Positions 8,982 through 16,208 of a stretch of DNA of 40,123 nucleotides are shown one piece after another. Source of the stretch: Algoriphagus aquimarinus. Its GTDB lineage: Bacteria > Bacteroidota > Bacteroidia > Cytophagales > Cyclobacteriaceae. The stretch lies in NCBI RefSeq assembly GCF_900112005.1, contig NZ_FOKK01000028.1, positions 1 to 40,123 on the forward strand, written 5' to 3'. The translations under genes and the position numbers were made by a program. The notes below the pieces were generated by a model. The model was not told the DNA's origin, did no database searches, and worked only from the letters and a program-made list of their open reading frames with translations. How positions within the stretch are numbered: position 1 is the stretch's first letter; every line of letters starts with the position of its first letter.

Positions 8982-9578
8982 ATGAGTGCCTTAATAAAAT
9001 CAGTGTTTGCCTTTTTCGTTTTCCTAACCTCTTTTTCTGCTTTTTGCCAAGAAGAAATTCCATGGAAAGAAGACTACAGGTTAGAATTGGACAATTTCAA
9101 ATCAAAGCAGTCAAAAATTGACCCTTCCCTAAACTCAGTTTATATACAATCGGGTGCGACCATAGATTTTAGTTTTTCTATGTCCTCGTATGAATTTATG
9201 TTCACCAAGAATTTTAATTCAAAGGTTAGGACTATTTTTAAGCAGAACCTTGCAGTGATCTCAGCTCCTGATTCACTGGACGCTAACTACCTGCTGGATT
9301 ATTCAAGATATGATTTTGATCTGCATGAATTGTACGCCAGAAAATTGAGAAAAGAGCTTTATGAGCAGAAAGGAGCATTTTCTGATGTAAGTTTCTTCCA
9401 GCCTATCTATGAAAAACTTCAGGATGAGATGTCATCTGAAAACAGCAGGGTTTTGAATGAAACACATTTTGGATCAAATTCTGATATTCTAAAATCTGAA
9501 CACGAGTCTGTGAGGATACAGATTTTAGAGTTAGGTGATTTTTGTATGGAATGCAAGCCACCTAAAAAGAAGAAATAG
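8982..9578 (+). CDS. Exported protein of unknown function
   Basis: A 198-aa protein I do not recognise. Residues 1-22 form a clear signal peptide (hydrophobic FAFFVFLTSFSAFC, then QEE), so the mature protein is periplasmic or outer-membrane facing. A lipoprotein reading is possible because of the Cys at residue 22, but the preceding SAF is not a good lipobox. The mature part is mostly helical and charged with no repeats. It ends in CMECKPPKKKK, a close cysteine pair followed by a basic tail. The next gene starts 60 bp after it, so the two may be cotranscribed. Confidence 0.75.
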   Translation: MSALIKSVFAFFVFLTSFSAFCQEEIPWKEDYRLELDNFKSKQSKIDPSLNSVYIQSGATIDFSFSMSSYEFMFTKNFNSKVRTIFKQNLAVISAPDSLDANYLLDYSRYDFDLHELYARKLRKELYEQKGAFSDVSFFQPIYEKLQDEMSSENSRVLNETHFGSNSDILKSEHESVRIQILELGDFCMECKPPKKKK

Positions 9579-9638
9579 ATAGTATCTGAAATGTATGATC
9601 AAGTGAAGCCAGCCTTCTTAACTTTCGGAATCAAAGAA

Positions 9639-10397
9639 ATGTCCAAATATCTAGTCTTGATTTTTCTAATAGCTTTTATCCAATATGCAAACTGTCAGGA
9701 ACTTGTACCGCTAAATGCCCACAAATTCTCTATAACAGACACATTGAAGTATAAGCCCACCTTTTATCGTCAACTCATTGAAGATTCCGACAGTTTGTAT
9801 AGTTATAAAACGTTTGATACCCTAGGGAATCTAAGTAGTATTAGTCGAACATGGCTGGTAAAAGAAAAGAAACGCAAAGTACCTGTAAAAACCCAATCAG
9901 TCTTATTCTCTCCTTCGGGAGATACTCTCCAGATGAGGGTCATTGATTTGTTAGAAAAAAATGAAGGATTCTATCATTATGAGGAGGGGATTTTATTTTC
10001 GGAAGTTTACTTAGAGAACTCCTATTTTGTATCAGGATGGGAAATACCTCCGAATAGCAGCCAAAAAACATCGCTAGATGAGCACAGGTTTGTCCCCAGG
10101 CTGATGAACAGTGATAAACTAGGTGTATGGTTAAAGGAAAACATGAAATATCCTAAACTAGCCCGCCGCAAGGGAATAGAAGGAACTATATATATGATTT
10201 TGACAATTGACAGTGAAGGCAAGGTAAAAGAAATGGAAGTAGGAAATCCAGAATTTGAGCCACTTTTCGCTACTGAAGCACTAAGAGTACTGGCTAACTT
10301 TAATTGGGATTTTGAACCAAAAGAAGATAGATTAGGAAATCCTGTTGAGGGAATAGCAGTACAACCCATTCTATTTAAGTTGAGCAATTTATATTAA
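9639..10397 (+). CDS. Exported TonB C-terminal domain protein
   Basis: With the start at 9639 this is a 252-aa protein with an N-terminal signal or membrane segment (MSKYLVLIFLIAFIQYANC). A start at 9591 would put 16 soluble residues before it and is less likely. The C-terminal ~90 residues match the TonB_C fold: the KLGVWLKENMKYPKLARRKG strand-helix, EGTIYMILTIDSEGKVKEMEV, then a helix ending in FNWDFEPKEDRLG. The central Pro-rich spanner of a true TonB is absent. It resembles the many Bacteroidota TonB-C proteins of unproven role rather than an energy transducer. The middle part reads like the MORN-like DTLQMRVIDLLEKNEGFYHY strand repeats common in these proteins. Confidence 0.82.
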   Translation: MSKYLVLIFLIAFIQYANCQELVPLNAHKFSITDTLKYKPTFYRQLIEDSDSLYSYKTFDTLGNLSSISRTWLVKEKKRKVPVKTQSVLFSPSGDTLQMRVIDLLEKNEGFYHYEEGILFSEVYLENSYFVSGWEIPPNSSQKTSLDEHRFVPRLMNSDKLGVWLKENMKYPKLARRKGIEGTIYMILTIDSEGKVKEMEVGNPEFEPLFATEALRVLANFNWDFEPKEDRLGNPVEGIAVQPILFKLSNLY

Positions 10398-10510
10398 TGA
10401 AGGTCTGCTGAAGCGTAGGCTAATCTTCTAGGAAATCCCTTATAAGCTATAAAAGTTAAAATGGGTTTGCTGACGCCAAAAACTACACTAGATCACAATA
10501 TTCGGAATAT

Positions 10511-10943
10511 GAAAGTGGGACAGCTAACCCTACTGTTGAAACTATTTTCAACCTTCTCTTCGAATTTGGACTAAAACCTACAGACCACTTTAAGTACTTG
10601 GAAAACTAAACCAAATTTCAGAAGTAATTCAAATCCCGAATGCTAAATTAGAACAACTTAGAGAACAAGTAAAATCTCCTTTGGATTAGAAATAGCAACA
10701 AAACTTACGAATCAAAACGCAACTAGAATCCTCAGAACTTTAGTCTACTGTATCAAACCAAAATCAAAAGCTGATATATTATCAAACTTGGGATTAAAAA
10801 ATACCACAAACAATTTCCAAAGAGCTATTGGCCCTGCATTAGAACTTGAGTGGCTGGAAATGACAAATCCAGAAAGCCCAAATAGTCTTGAGCAGAGGTA
10901 TGTGATTACTGAGGAGGGGAAGAGGGTGGTTAAAACCATATAA
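10511..10943 (+). pseudogene. Decayed gene ending in a Fic/RecG-like winged-helix tail
   Basis: Three coding-like segments lie in different frames. One from 10511 reads ESGTANPTVETIFNLLFEFG. A second, around 10600-10690, reads LNQISEVIQIPNAKLEQLRE and runs into TAG. A third, from about 10680 to 10943, contains KSKADILSNLGLKNTTNNFQ, then LEWLEMTNPESPN and QRYVITEEGKR before TAA. The last part matches the winged-helix tail found at the C-terminus of many Fic and AlbA/RecG-like proteins (the ...GLIEMTIPDKP...KYxLTxxG pattern). The frameshifts and internal stops indicate a relic. No Fic HPFxxGNGR or ATPase motif survives. The family call rests on the tail only. Confidence 0.5.
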
Positions 10944-10983
10944 CTTAGAACCAAGTAACATTAACTTCAGAGTTATTAAAACG

Positions 10984-11007
10984 AAAAAACCCAGCCAAAG
11001 GCTGGGT
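10984..11007 (-). terminator. Minus-strand rho-independent terminator
   Basis: The stem ACCCAGCC / GGCTGGGT with a three-base loop is followed, on the minus strand only, by six T residues. No minus-strand protein gene ends here, so it most likely terminates the short transcript described at 10984-11109. Confidence 0.8.
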
Positions 11008-11109
11008 CTAATAAAGAAGGGAGTGGTGAATAAATTGCGAGGAATAACTCCTTCAAAACCAATTTATTGTTTCTCCCTTTATATCTTTAGGTTTAAATTT
11101 TATCTTTTA
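10984..11109 (-). ncRNA. Putative structured small RNA
   Basis: Read on the minus strand, a TTTG/TAnnTTTG promoter is followed by ~125 nt with no ATG-initiated frame and then a strong terminator. Inside is a long hairpin. The outer arm CTCCCTT/AAGGGAG pairs 11073-11079 with 11017-11023. An inner 9-bp arm AATAAATTG/CAATTTATT pairs 11060-11068 with 11029-11037. Between them is an asymmetric internal bulge, and the apical loop contains AGGA/TCCT. A promoter, bulged rod and terminator fit a small RNA (6S-like RNAs are one such shape), but no family can be assigned by eye. It diverges from the HEPN gene. Confidence 0.5.
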
Positions 11110-11114
11110 CACTA

Positions 11115-11147
11115 CAAAGATAAACTTTTCTATTCCATTTAAGCAAA
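11115..11147 (-). promoter_or_regulatory. Bacteroidota-type promoter, minus strand
   Basis: On the minus strand TTTG (11147-11144) is followed after 21 bp by TATCTTTG (11122-11115). This matches the -33 TTTG / -7 TAnnTTTG consensus of the primary Bacteroidota sigma factor. It would start a transcript near 11109, running away from the HEPN gene, whose start codon is 36 bp on the other side. Confidence 0.6.
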
Positions 11148-11157
11148 CTGGTTAATA

Positions 11158-12909
11158 ATGGTAACGCAAAATCCCCTTCAAAGTTTTTTGATTCAGAGGT
11201 TAATTGAACTCTGCTACAATAGAAGTCTAGATAGTTATCGCGCCAAGTATCTCAACCCACTTCAAAGCGTCAAAGAGCTATATCAATTGATCCATGACTG
11301 GGAATTGAAGAAAATTAAAAACTTCAGAACCCTTGAAATGGGGAAGAGAGAACTAATCAAATTTCTTGAAGTGGAAGATTATCTCAAATTTGAAACAGTT
11401 TCAAAAAAGAAATTGATTTCGGATTTAATCACCATCAAGGAGGACACTAAAGACTATGAGCTAATTGAATACCAGTTGTACAGAGTCCAGGTTGAAAACA
11501 AGGAATATCTTAAGAACCTAATTGATAGACTCGATGCAGAACTTACCGATATTAAGGTGGAAGAAAAGGATGTCATAGAGCAAATGATTAGAGTTGATGT
11601 GATTGTAAATTACATTATAACAGAGGCAATCAGTCTAAATTTTTCAAAAATCTATTTGCACAAACTTGCCCAGGCTATATTCAAGTTTAGTCCCTCAGAA
11701 AACACTTTCGATAAAAAATACATTCAATTTAAGTCAGTCTTACTTGACTTCAGAGAGGAAGAGTTTACAACCATTTTTAAAATAAGGAGTTCAGAAAGCC
11801 AATTAAAAAACATACTAATATCAGAGTTTTTACAAAATGTTGATTCTCAAATCATCGGAGATAACCCTAAGGCCCAAGTCACAAATTTTGTAAAAGAAAA
11901 GGCAGGCTTCCGATTTATTGTCTACCAAAACTCTGCTTTAGATTATTATCAAGCCTTGAAAAAGGCTAAATCAGATTTATCCAAACTCCTTGACAAAATC
12001 CATTTGGGATACAGTAACCTAAAAATTATTCTGACTGATACTGCGGTCTTAATCAGCAAAGAGCATAAAGAAAAGGGAGATATCCAGCCGCTATACTATC
12101 AAATAGATGGTTATTATAAAAGTAATGATGCTCAATTCCAGGTATTCCAGGATAGCCTGAATAGAATAGAGGAGAATGATAAAATTGCCTATGAGGTTAA
12201 AGACCGAATAATTTCGGCACTACGGCATTTAAGGCTAGGTAATGAAGCTTTCGAGATAGAAAAAAAGTTTGTCAACTATTGGATAGGCTTAGAGTACCTT
12301 TTCTCCAACTACAATAAAGACACAAGTACATTTGCCCGATTAATTCAGTATTTCCCTGTCCTCCACAGCGTTTACTACGTCAAAAGGAATTGCCTTTACT
12401 TTCAGGATTTATTGAAGAGTGCTGATCTATCAGAGGAAACCAAAGAACTGGGTAATGAAATTTTAAACTTTTCAAAAGCAACAACTTTTGATACAATAAA
12501 AGAAGAAGCGAAAACCTCAAATCCAGTTTTAAGATTCAGAGCGCAGAGATTCAAATCCCATCTCACTAATACCGATGGAAAAAGAACAGAATACCTAAAA
12601 AACCACAAAGAAAACGTTGAAATCCATCTACATAGACTTTACAGAATAAGGAATAAAATCGTGCACGACGCTGCCTTAATAGACAATTTGGAAAGTTTGA
12701 CGGGAAATCTTAGGTATTACCTAAGTTTTACATTAAATAAAAGTATTGAATATTTTGTGAAATGTGATTCCAAACCTATTGCTTCAAAAATGATCAGTAT
12801 GGATGACTTTTTTGTGCACCACCAAATGCTGTGGAATAGTCTTGAAGAGGAGAAGTTCCCATTAGAGAAACTTCTACAAATGGAGTATTCGATGGATTTT
12901 TTGAGTTAA
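11158..12909 (+). CDS. Large protein with C-terminal Apea-like HEPN domain
   Basis: A 583-aa soluble protein with no signal peptide or membrane segment. The first ~330 residues are helical and charged and I do not recognise them. The C-terminal ~220 residues look like an Apea-type HEPN domain: the AIxxLxxGLEYLFS-like segment at ~380 (FVNYWIGLEYLFSNY) and, at 496-503, RIRNKIVH. The latter contains R498-N499-x3-H503, the canonical RNxxxH metal-independent RNase motif. HEPN proteins of this kind often act in phage defence or as RNA-cleaving toxins; that role is inference here. No MNT antitoxin gene is adjacent. The only neighbours are the divergent putative ncRNA and repeats. Its AT-rich, solitary setting suggests an acquired gene. 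Confidence 0.72.
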   Translation: MVTQNPLQSFLIQRLIELCYNRSLDSYRAKYLNPLQSVKELYQLIHDWELKKIKNFRTLEMGKRELIKFLEVEDYLKFETVSKKKLISDLITIKEDTKDYELIEYQLYRVQVENKEYLKNLIDRLDAELTDIKVEEKDVIEQMIRVDVIVNYIITEAISLNFSKIYLHKLAQAIFKFSPSENTFDKKYIQFKSVLLDFREEEFTTIFKIRSSESQLKNILISEFLQNVDSQIIGDNPKAQVTNFVKEKAGFRFIVYQNSALDYYQALKKAKSDLSKLLDKIHLGYSNLKIILTDTAVLISKEHKEKGDIQPLYYQIDGYYKSNDAQFQVFQDSLNRIEENDKIAYEVKDRIISALRHLRLGNEAFEIEKKFVNYWIGLEYLFSNYNKDTSTFARLIQYFPVLHSVYYVKRNCLYFQDLLKSADLSEETKELGNEILNFSKATTFDTIKEEAKTSNPVLRFRAQRFKSHLTNTDGKRTEYLKNHKENVEIHLHRLYRIRNKIVHDAALIDNLESLTGNLRYYLSFTLNKSIEYFVKCDSKPIASKMISMDDFFVHHQMLWNSLEEEKFPLEKLLQMEYSMDFLS

Positions 12910-13200
12910 AGGATAACTATTTAACTCTTATGACAGCAAAAGGATATTAAAAATCTGTAACTGCTTTACAATCCTCCAGCTCTTCTAAATTTAAAGTTGC
13001 CAAATTTTTTCCTTGGGCCTAATTCATTTTTGCAATACATAAGTTTGTTCAGAGGATGGAAATGGAAACTTTTTAAAATCAAAGCTTTCGATTCCGATAG
13101 CTATGCGGAACGCTCAGGGTAACAATGGATAATTCGATCATGTTGACACAGGTTAATTCGCTCAAGTTGAAACTTTGTATGTTTTGATTTATTGGACACA
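12910..13200. other. Gene-free spacer
   Basis: No gene is seen between the HEPN gene and the deacetylase. Around 13090-13110 is a degenerate CCGATAGCTATGCGG palindrome. At 13130-13180 two similar phrases, AATTCGATCATGTTGA and AATTCGCTCAAGTTGA, lie 28 bp apart. They could be an eroded mobile-element end, but nothing more can be supported. Confidence 0.5.
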
Positions 13201-13236
13201 AAAAAACCTCAGAACATTAGGCTCTGAGGTTTTTGA
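13201..13236. terminator. Bidirectional terminator
   Basis: A 7-bp stem CCTCAGA/TCTGAGG with a 9-base loop has A6 before and T5 after, so a T-tract follows on both strands. It could end the + strand HEPN transcript and the minus-strand polysaccharide operon, whose last gene stops at 13301. Confidence 0.82.
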
Positions 13237-13251
13237 ATTTTAGGGTAGCTC

Positions 13252-13271
13252 GGGCGAATGATGATTCGCCC
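13252..13271. repeat. GGGCGAAT palindrome
   Basis: GGGCGAATGATGATTCGCCC: 8-bp perfect arms around GATG, with no T-tract. It has the look of a dispersed palindromic repeat. It lies 30 bp beyond the deacetylase stop codon. Confidence 0.7.
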
Positions 13272-13300
13272 CTACATGGATGTGCACACAAAATTAAAAT

Positions 13301-14284
13301 CTACACCGGCATGGGATTCTTACGTACTTGCTCGCCTAGGCTGCGCATGTTCATGGATACCATACCATATTCGTCATGCAGCCTTGTGAAATGGGTAATC
13401 AGCTCATCCAGTTCAGCCAGGGAGCTTTCGGGAGAGGCACCGAAATTATGTGGGTGCCACCAGAGATGATAAACTTCGCCATGCTTGGCGGCGTATTCCA
13501 TCTCGCCTTTTATTCTTGCCATTCTACTTTTATTCATCAGCATATTGTGCTGCTGCTGAGGGCGGAGGATTCTGGAAGCAGGGATGATTAGAGGTTCACC
13601 GGCAAACTCCTGAACTTCTGCTAAGAGATAGCTGGTCTTGGCGCCAACCTGAAAAAAGCAGTCGGCAGAGCGAAATATCTTCTTACTTAGGTTCTCGTGC
13701 TGGGTCTCCTGCCAGAACCAATTCCGGGGATTTCCACGCACATATTTATAGCCCTCCTCCAGGCAAACGCTTAGATATAATTCATTGATGTGATTGCGGG
13801 GAAATACCAGGGACTCCAGACTTACCCCGAACTTATCCTGGGAGATTCTTTGGGTGGCCTTGAGATCTTCGCGGAACTGCTCGGGGCTTTGACCCCGCAT
13901 CAGCGTATAATAATGCGCATAGGTATGAGAGCCTAATTCCTGACCTGGAGTGTCTATGACTTGCTGGATCAGTTCTGGGGCAAAGTGTACCTCAGGTCGG
14001 ATTCCATTCTTCTTCACCCACTCATAGGCGGAGTATTTCCTATCCCTATAGGAAGGCAAAAACTCCGGGGAGTATGCTCGCCATTCCTCCTCGTTTTCGG
14101 CAAAGAGCATTCCCACAGTAGCCCAAGTAGCCTGGATATTGGCCGCCGCAAACTTCTCCAGCATGATAGGAACTATCTGTCGGGTATTAAGGAAGTAGGA
14201 AGGCTTGTAGCCTGTGCCTATTTTGTCGAAGATTCCCCATAGGAGTTCGAAGTCTAGAGAGATGGTGAAGGAGCCGGGGGACAT
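13301..14284 (-). CDS. Polysaccharide deacetylase-family (NodB-fold) protein
   Basis: A 327-aa cytoplasmic-looking enzyme (no signal peptide). NodB motifs are in order: motif 1 SLDFELLWG with D11, motif 2 GSHTYAH with H120 and H124 (the metal-binding HxxxH), motif 3 FPRN, and a late WWHPHNF that supplies the catalytic His region. Motif 1 is the LDFE variant rather than TFDDG. This variant is usual in the subfamily that deacetylates or remodels lipid-linked or nucleotide-linked sugars in surface-glycan loci; the substrate here is unknown. It is the last gene of the minus-strand locus, separated from the polymerase-like gene by a repeat array. The ATG directly abuts the repeats. Confidence 0.88.
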   Translation of the reverse strand: MSPGSFTISLDFELLWGIFDKIGTGYKPSYFLNTRQIVPIMLEKFAAANIQATWATVGMLFAENEEEWRAYSPEFLPSYRDRKYSAYEWVKKNGIRPEVHFAPELIQQVIDTPGQELGSHTYAHYYTLMRGQSPEQFREDLKATQRISQDKFGVSLESLVFPRNHINELYLSVCLEEGYKYVRGNPRNWFWQETQHENLSKKIFRSADCFFQVGAKTSYLLAEVQEFAGEPLIIPASRILRPQQQHNMLMNKSRMARIKGEMEYAAKHGEVYHLWWHPHNFGASPESSLAELDELITHFTRLHDEYGMVSMNMRSLGEQVRKNPMPV

Positions 14285-14475
14285 GGGGGTTGTTGGTTGT
14301 CCCGATAGCTATCGGGAGTTGTTGGGTGTTGGTTGGGTGTTAGTTATTGGTTGTTAGTTGTTAGTTATTGGTTGTTAGTTGTTGGTTGTTGGTTGTTGGG
14401 TGTTGGTTAGTTGTTAGTTGGTTGGGTGTTAGTTGGTTGGGTGTTAGTTGTCCCGATAGCTATCGGGAGTTGTTG
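14285..14475. repeat. GTTGTTGG/GTTAGTTG array with two 18-bp palindromes
   Basis: Irregular tandem words GTTGTTGG, GTTGTTAG and GTTGGGTGTTG fill the gap. The palindrome TCCCGATAGCTATCGGGA appears at 14300-14317 and again at 14451-14468, both times in the context TTGTCCCG...GGGAGTTGTTGG. The right end overlaps the last codons of the polymerase-like gene. Confidence 0.92.
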
Positions 14476-15685
14476 GTTCCGCTAGCTCCAGATTCTTTCG
14501 TTCTTCCTCCACTATTCTATTAAAGATTTCGCCGCGTTTTTTGATGCGGGTGGTTTTTTGCCAATCCATAAAGGCCACTACCACGAAGAGCATAAAGTAC
14601 ATGATCTGGGATTTTTGGCGTATAATAATACCCAGATTAGACATCACAAAGGTCATGGAAATGGAAATGGAGACAAACACCACCGCCGACATCTTTACCA
14701 TGGCTGGAGCGATCTTGATATAGGTTAGAAAGTCCTTACGAACTACTTTGCTAAACATGTAGATATAAAGCAAATTCTCAAAGGAGATTGCAATCCCAAG
14801 TAAATTGGGGGAATCAATAAATAAGGGTCTAAACCAAAAGGTAAAGAGCTTCATGGGCATGCTGTAGGAGCCCATATCTACTCCAGATCCTGAAGTTTGC
14901 AATCTATCTCTATTCAAAGCAGATTCTTCTTCAAAACTCTCAACTAGGTTGTTTGGGTCGTATCCTAAGTAAGTAATCAAATCCTCATACACATATATGC
15001 TCATGCCTATAGCGAAAAAAACAACCAGGTATTTTTGATAAATAGGCACCTTTTCTTTCCCCAACACAAATCCCACTCCCATCCCTACAAGTATGGCGAA
15101 GAGAATATGAGGACGAACCATGTAACAGAGAAAGCTACCAAAGGCTATATGAGGAATTCTCTTTTGGGGCCAGGAAAGACCATAAATCAGGAACCCTATT
15201 CCTGCGAAAATCACCGCGCCTTTCCCCAGAGATGCAGTCCAGAAGTGCATATTGGGGAGGAACATAAAAATCGTGATCGCATCCCAACCCTCGAACTTGG
15301 GATTGAAGCGTAGGTTCTCTTTAAAGAATAAATAAAAGTAAACAAAGCCCCAGAAACCCAACCAGGTAGTTAGGAACATCATCATATCGTAATTAAAGCC
15401 AAACCAACGAACAAATGGAAAGGACATCCATTCTATAAAATCAGTTCCTGCTGCAAAAGCATCAAACCAGTTGTTCCAACGCCATTTTGTGTTATTAAAA
15501 TAATTAACCGAGTCAGAACGATTAAACTGGGCATAGGTCCAGTAAACTAGTCCAAACAACATATGATACCAGAACATCTGGTTCAACAAACCAGCCTTTA
15601 CCCACTTATGCTGACGCTGTAAGTTGCCAAGGATGGGTTGGCTGATGCCAAAGAGGATGAGAATGAGGATTACGGCGCCTAACAT
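14444..15685 (-). CDS. Multi-pass membrane protein, possible glycan polymerase
   Basis: A 413-aa protein with about ten hydrophobic segments, separated by short loops and a longer extracytoplasmic loop around residues 235-275. Its position in a glycan locus and its topology suggest a Wzy/O-antigen-polymerase-like role. No diagnostic motif is visible, so this is a contextual guess. The C-terminal tail is odd: the last nine residues TTPDSYRDN, and the TAA stop, are encoded by the TCCCGATAGCTATCGGGA palindrome and the adjoining GTTAGTTG array. The native C-terminus has therefore been overwritten by repeat DNA. The tail follows the last membrane segment by ~35 residues and is probably harmless. 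Confidence 0.7.
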   Translation of the reverse strand: MLGAVILILILFGISQPILGNLQRQHKWVKAGLLNQMFWYHMLFGLVYWTYAQFNRSDSVNYFNNTKWRWNNWFDAFAAGTDFIEWMSFPFVRWFGFNYDMMMFLTTWLGFWGFVYFYLFFKENLRFNPKFEGWDAITIFMFLPNMHFWTASLGKGAVIFAGIGFLIYGLSWPQKRIPHIAFGSFLCYMVRPHILFAILVGMGVGFVLGKEKVPIYQKYLVVFFAIGMSIYVYEDLITYLGYDPNNLVESFEEESALNRDRLQTSGSGVDMGSYSMPMKLFTFWFRPLFIDSPNLLGIAISFENLLYIYMFSKVVRKDFLTYIKIAPAMVKMSAVVFVSISISMTFVMSNLGIIIRQKSQIMYFMLFVVVAFMDWQKTTRIKKRGEIFNRIVEEERKNLELAEPTTPDSYRDN

Positions 15686-15689
15686 GCTA

Positions 15690-15760
15690 CGTCACTGCGA
15701 AGGAGGAAGGTGATTTCAAATTTGATTAATTGAATCCCCCGACTGAAGCAGTCTATCTGA
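15690..15760. repeat. CGTCATTGCG element, degenerate half copy (B)
   Basis: Starts CGTCACTGCGAAGGAGG (one mismatch to the family end) and continues to GACTGAAGCAGTCTATCTG, the degenerate counterpart of GACTGAAGCAATCTGTTTG in the 17.8-18.1 kb copies. The closing CGCAATGACG is missing. It sits 3' of the broken GIY-YIG gene, which has another family copy on its other side. Confidence 0.75.
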
Positions 15761-15772
15761 TTTAAAACCAAA

Positions 15773-16072
15773 TCAATCATTTAATAATCTTCCATATAAA
15801 TCAAGCCATTCCGGATTCATCTCATTAATCAATTTTTCCTTTTTGATTCGGCTACCCGCTTTCAATTGTTTTTCTCTGGAAATTGCCTCATCAATGTTAT
15901 GGAAGTTTTCAAAGTAAACCAATTTGTCTATGTTATACTTTGCTGAAAACGAGCTTGGATTTAATTTTTCCTTATGTTCCAAAATTCGTCAGATTAAGTC
16001 ATTGGTAACTCCTATGTATAATACGGAGTTATTTTTATTTGTCAAGATGTACACTGAGCCACCTTTTTTCAT
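15773..16072 (-). pseudogene. Small GIY-YIG nuclease, broken by an in-frame TGA
   Basis: Read from ATG at 16072 the product is a 99-codon GIY-YIG domain: MKKGGSVYILTNKNN, SVLYIGVTNDLI, then TGA at 15991-15989, then continuing in frame as RILEHKEKLNPSS and on through ISREKQLKAGSRIKKEKLI to NPEWLDLYGRLLND. The GIY-equivalent (VYI), the YIG and the usual Arg/Glu-containing second half are all present. The TGA lies where the family typically has an Arg-type codon, and CGA follows, so a single C-to-T change explains it. A TTG at 15982 could still give a 69-aa C-terminal fragment without the catalytic Tyr residues. It lies between two copies of the CGTCATTGCG repeat. Confidence 0.8.
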
Positions 16073-16073
16073 A

Positions 16074-16206
16074 CGTCATTGCGAAGGAGGAACTGCCTGT
16101 CCCGATCCATCGGGAACGAAGCAATCTGTTTGCTTTCTACTACCATCGAACAGATTGCTTCGTCAAAACACTCTCCTAACGTCGAGTATTTTTCCTCGCA
16201 ATGACG
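16074..16206. repeat. CGTCATTGCG palindromic element (copy C)
   Basis: A 133-bp element with perfect terminal repeats CGTCATTGCG (16074) and CGCAATGACG (16197-16206). It has an inner inverted pair GAAGCAATCTGTT / AACAGATTGCTTC flanking TGCTTTCTACTACCATCG. It fills the gap between the GIY-YIG start codon (1 bp away) and the stop of the next glycosyltransferase (2 bp away). Confidence 0.9.
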
Positions 16207-16208
16207 TG

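Noticed and set aside
13130..13180. End of an insertion sequence
   Set aside because: Only two similar 16-bp phrases are present. No transposase, clear terminal inverted repeat or target duplication can be shown.
15989..15991. TGA in the GIY-YIG gene read as selenocysteine
   Set aside because: No selenocysteine-insertion hairpin was sought or seen, the family has no Cys or Sec there, and a simple CGA-to-TGA change explains it.
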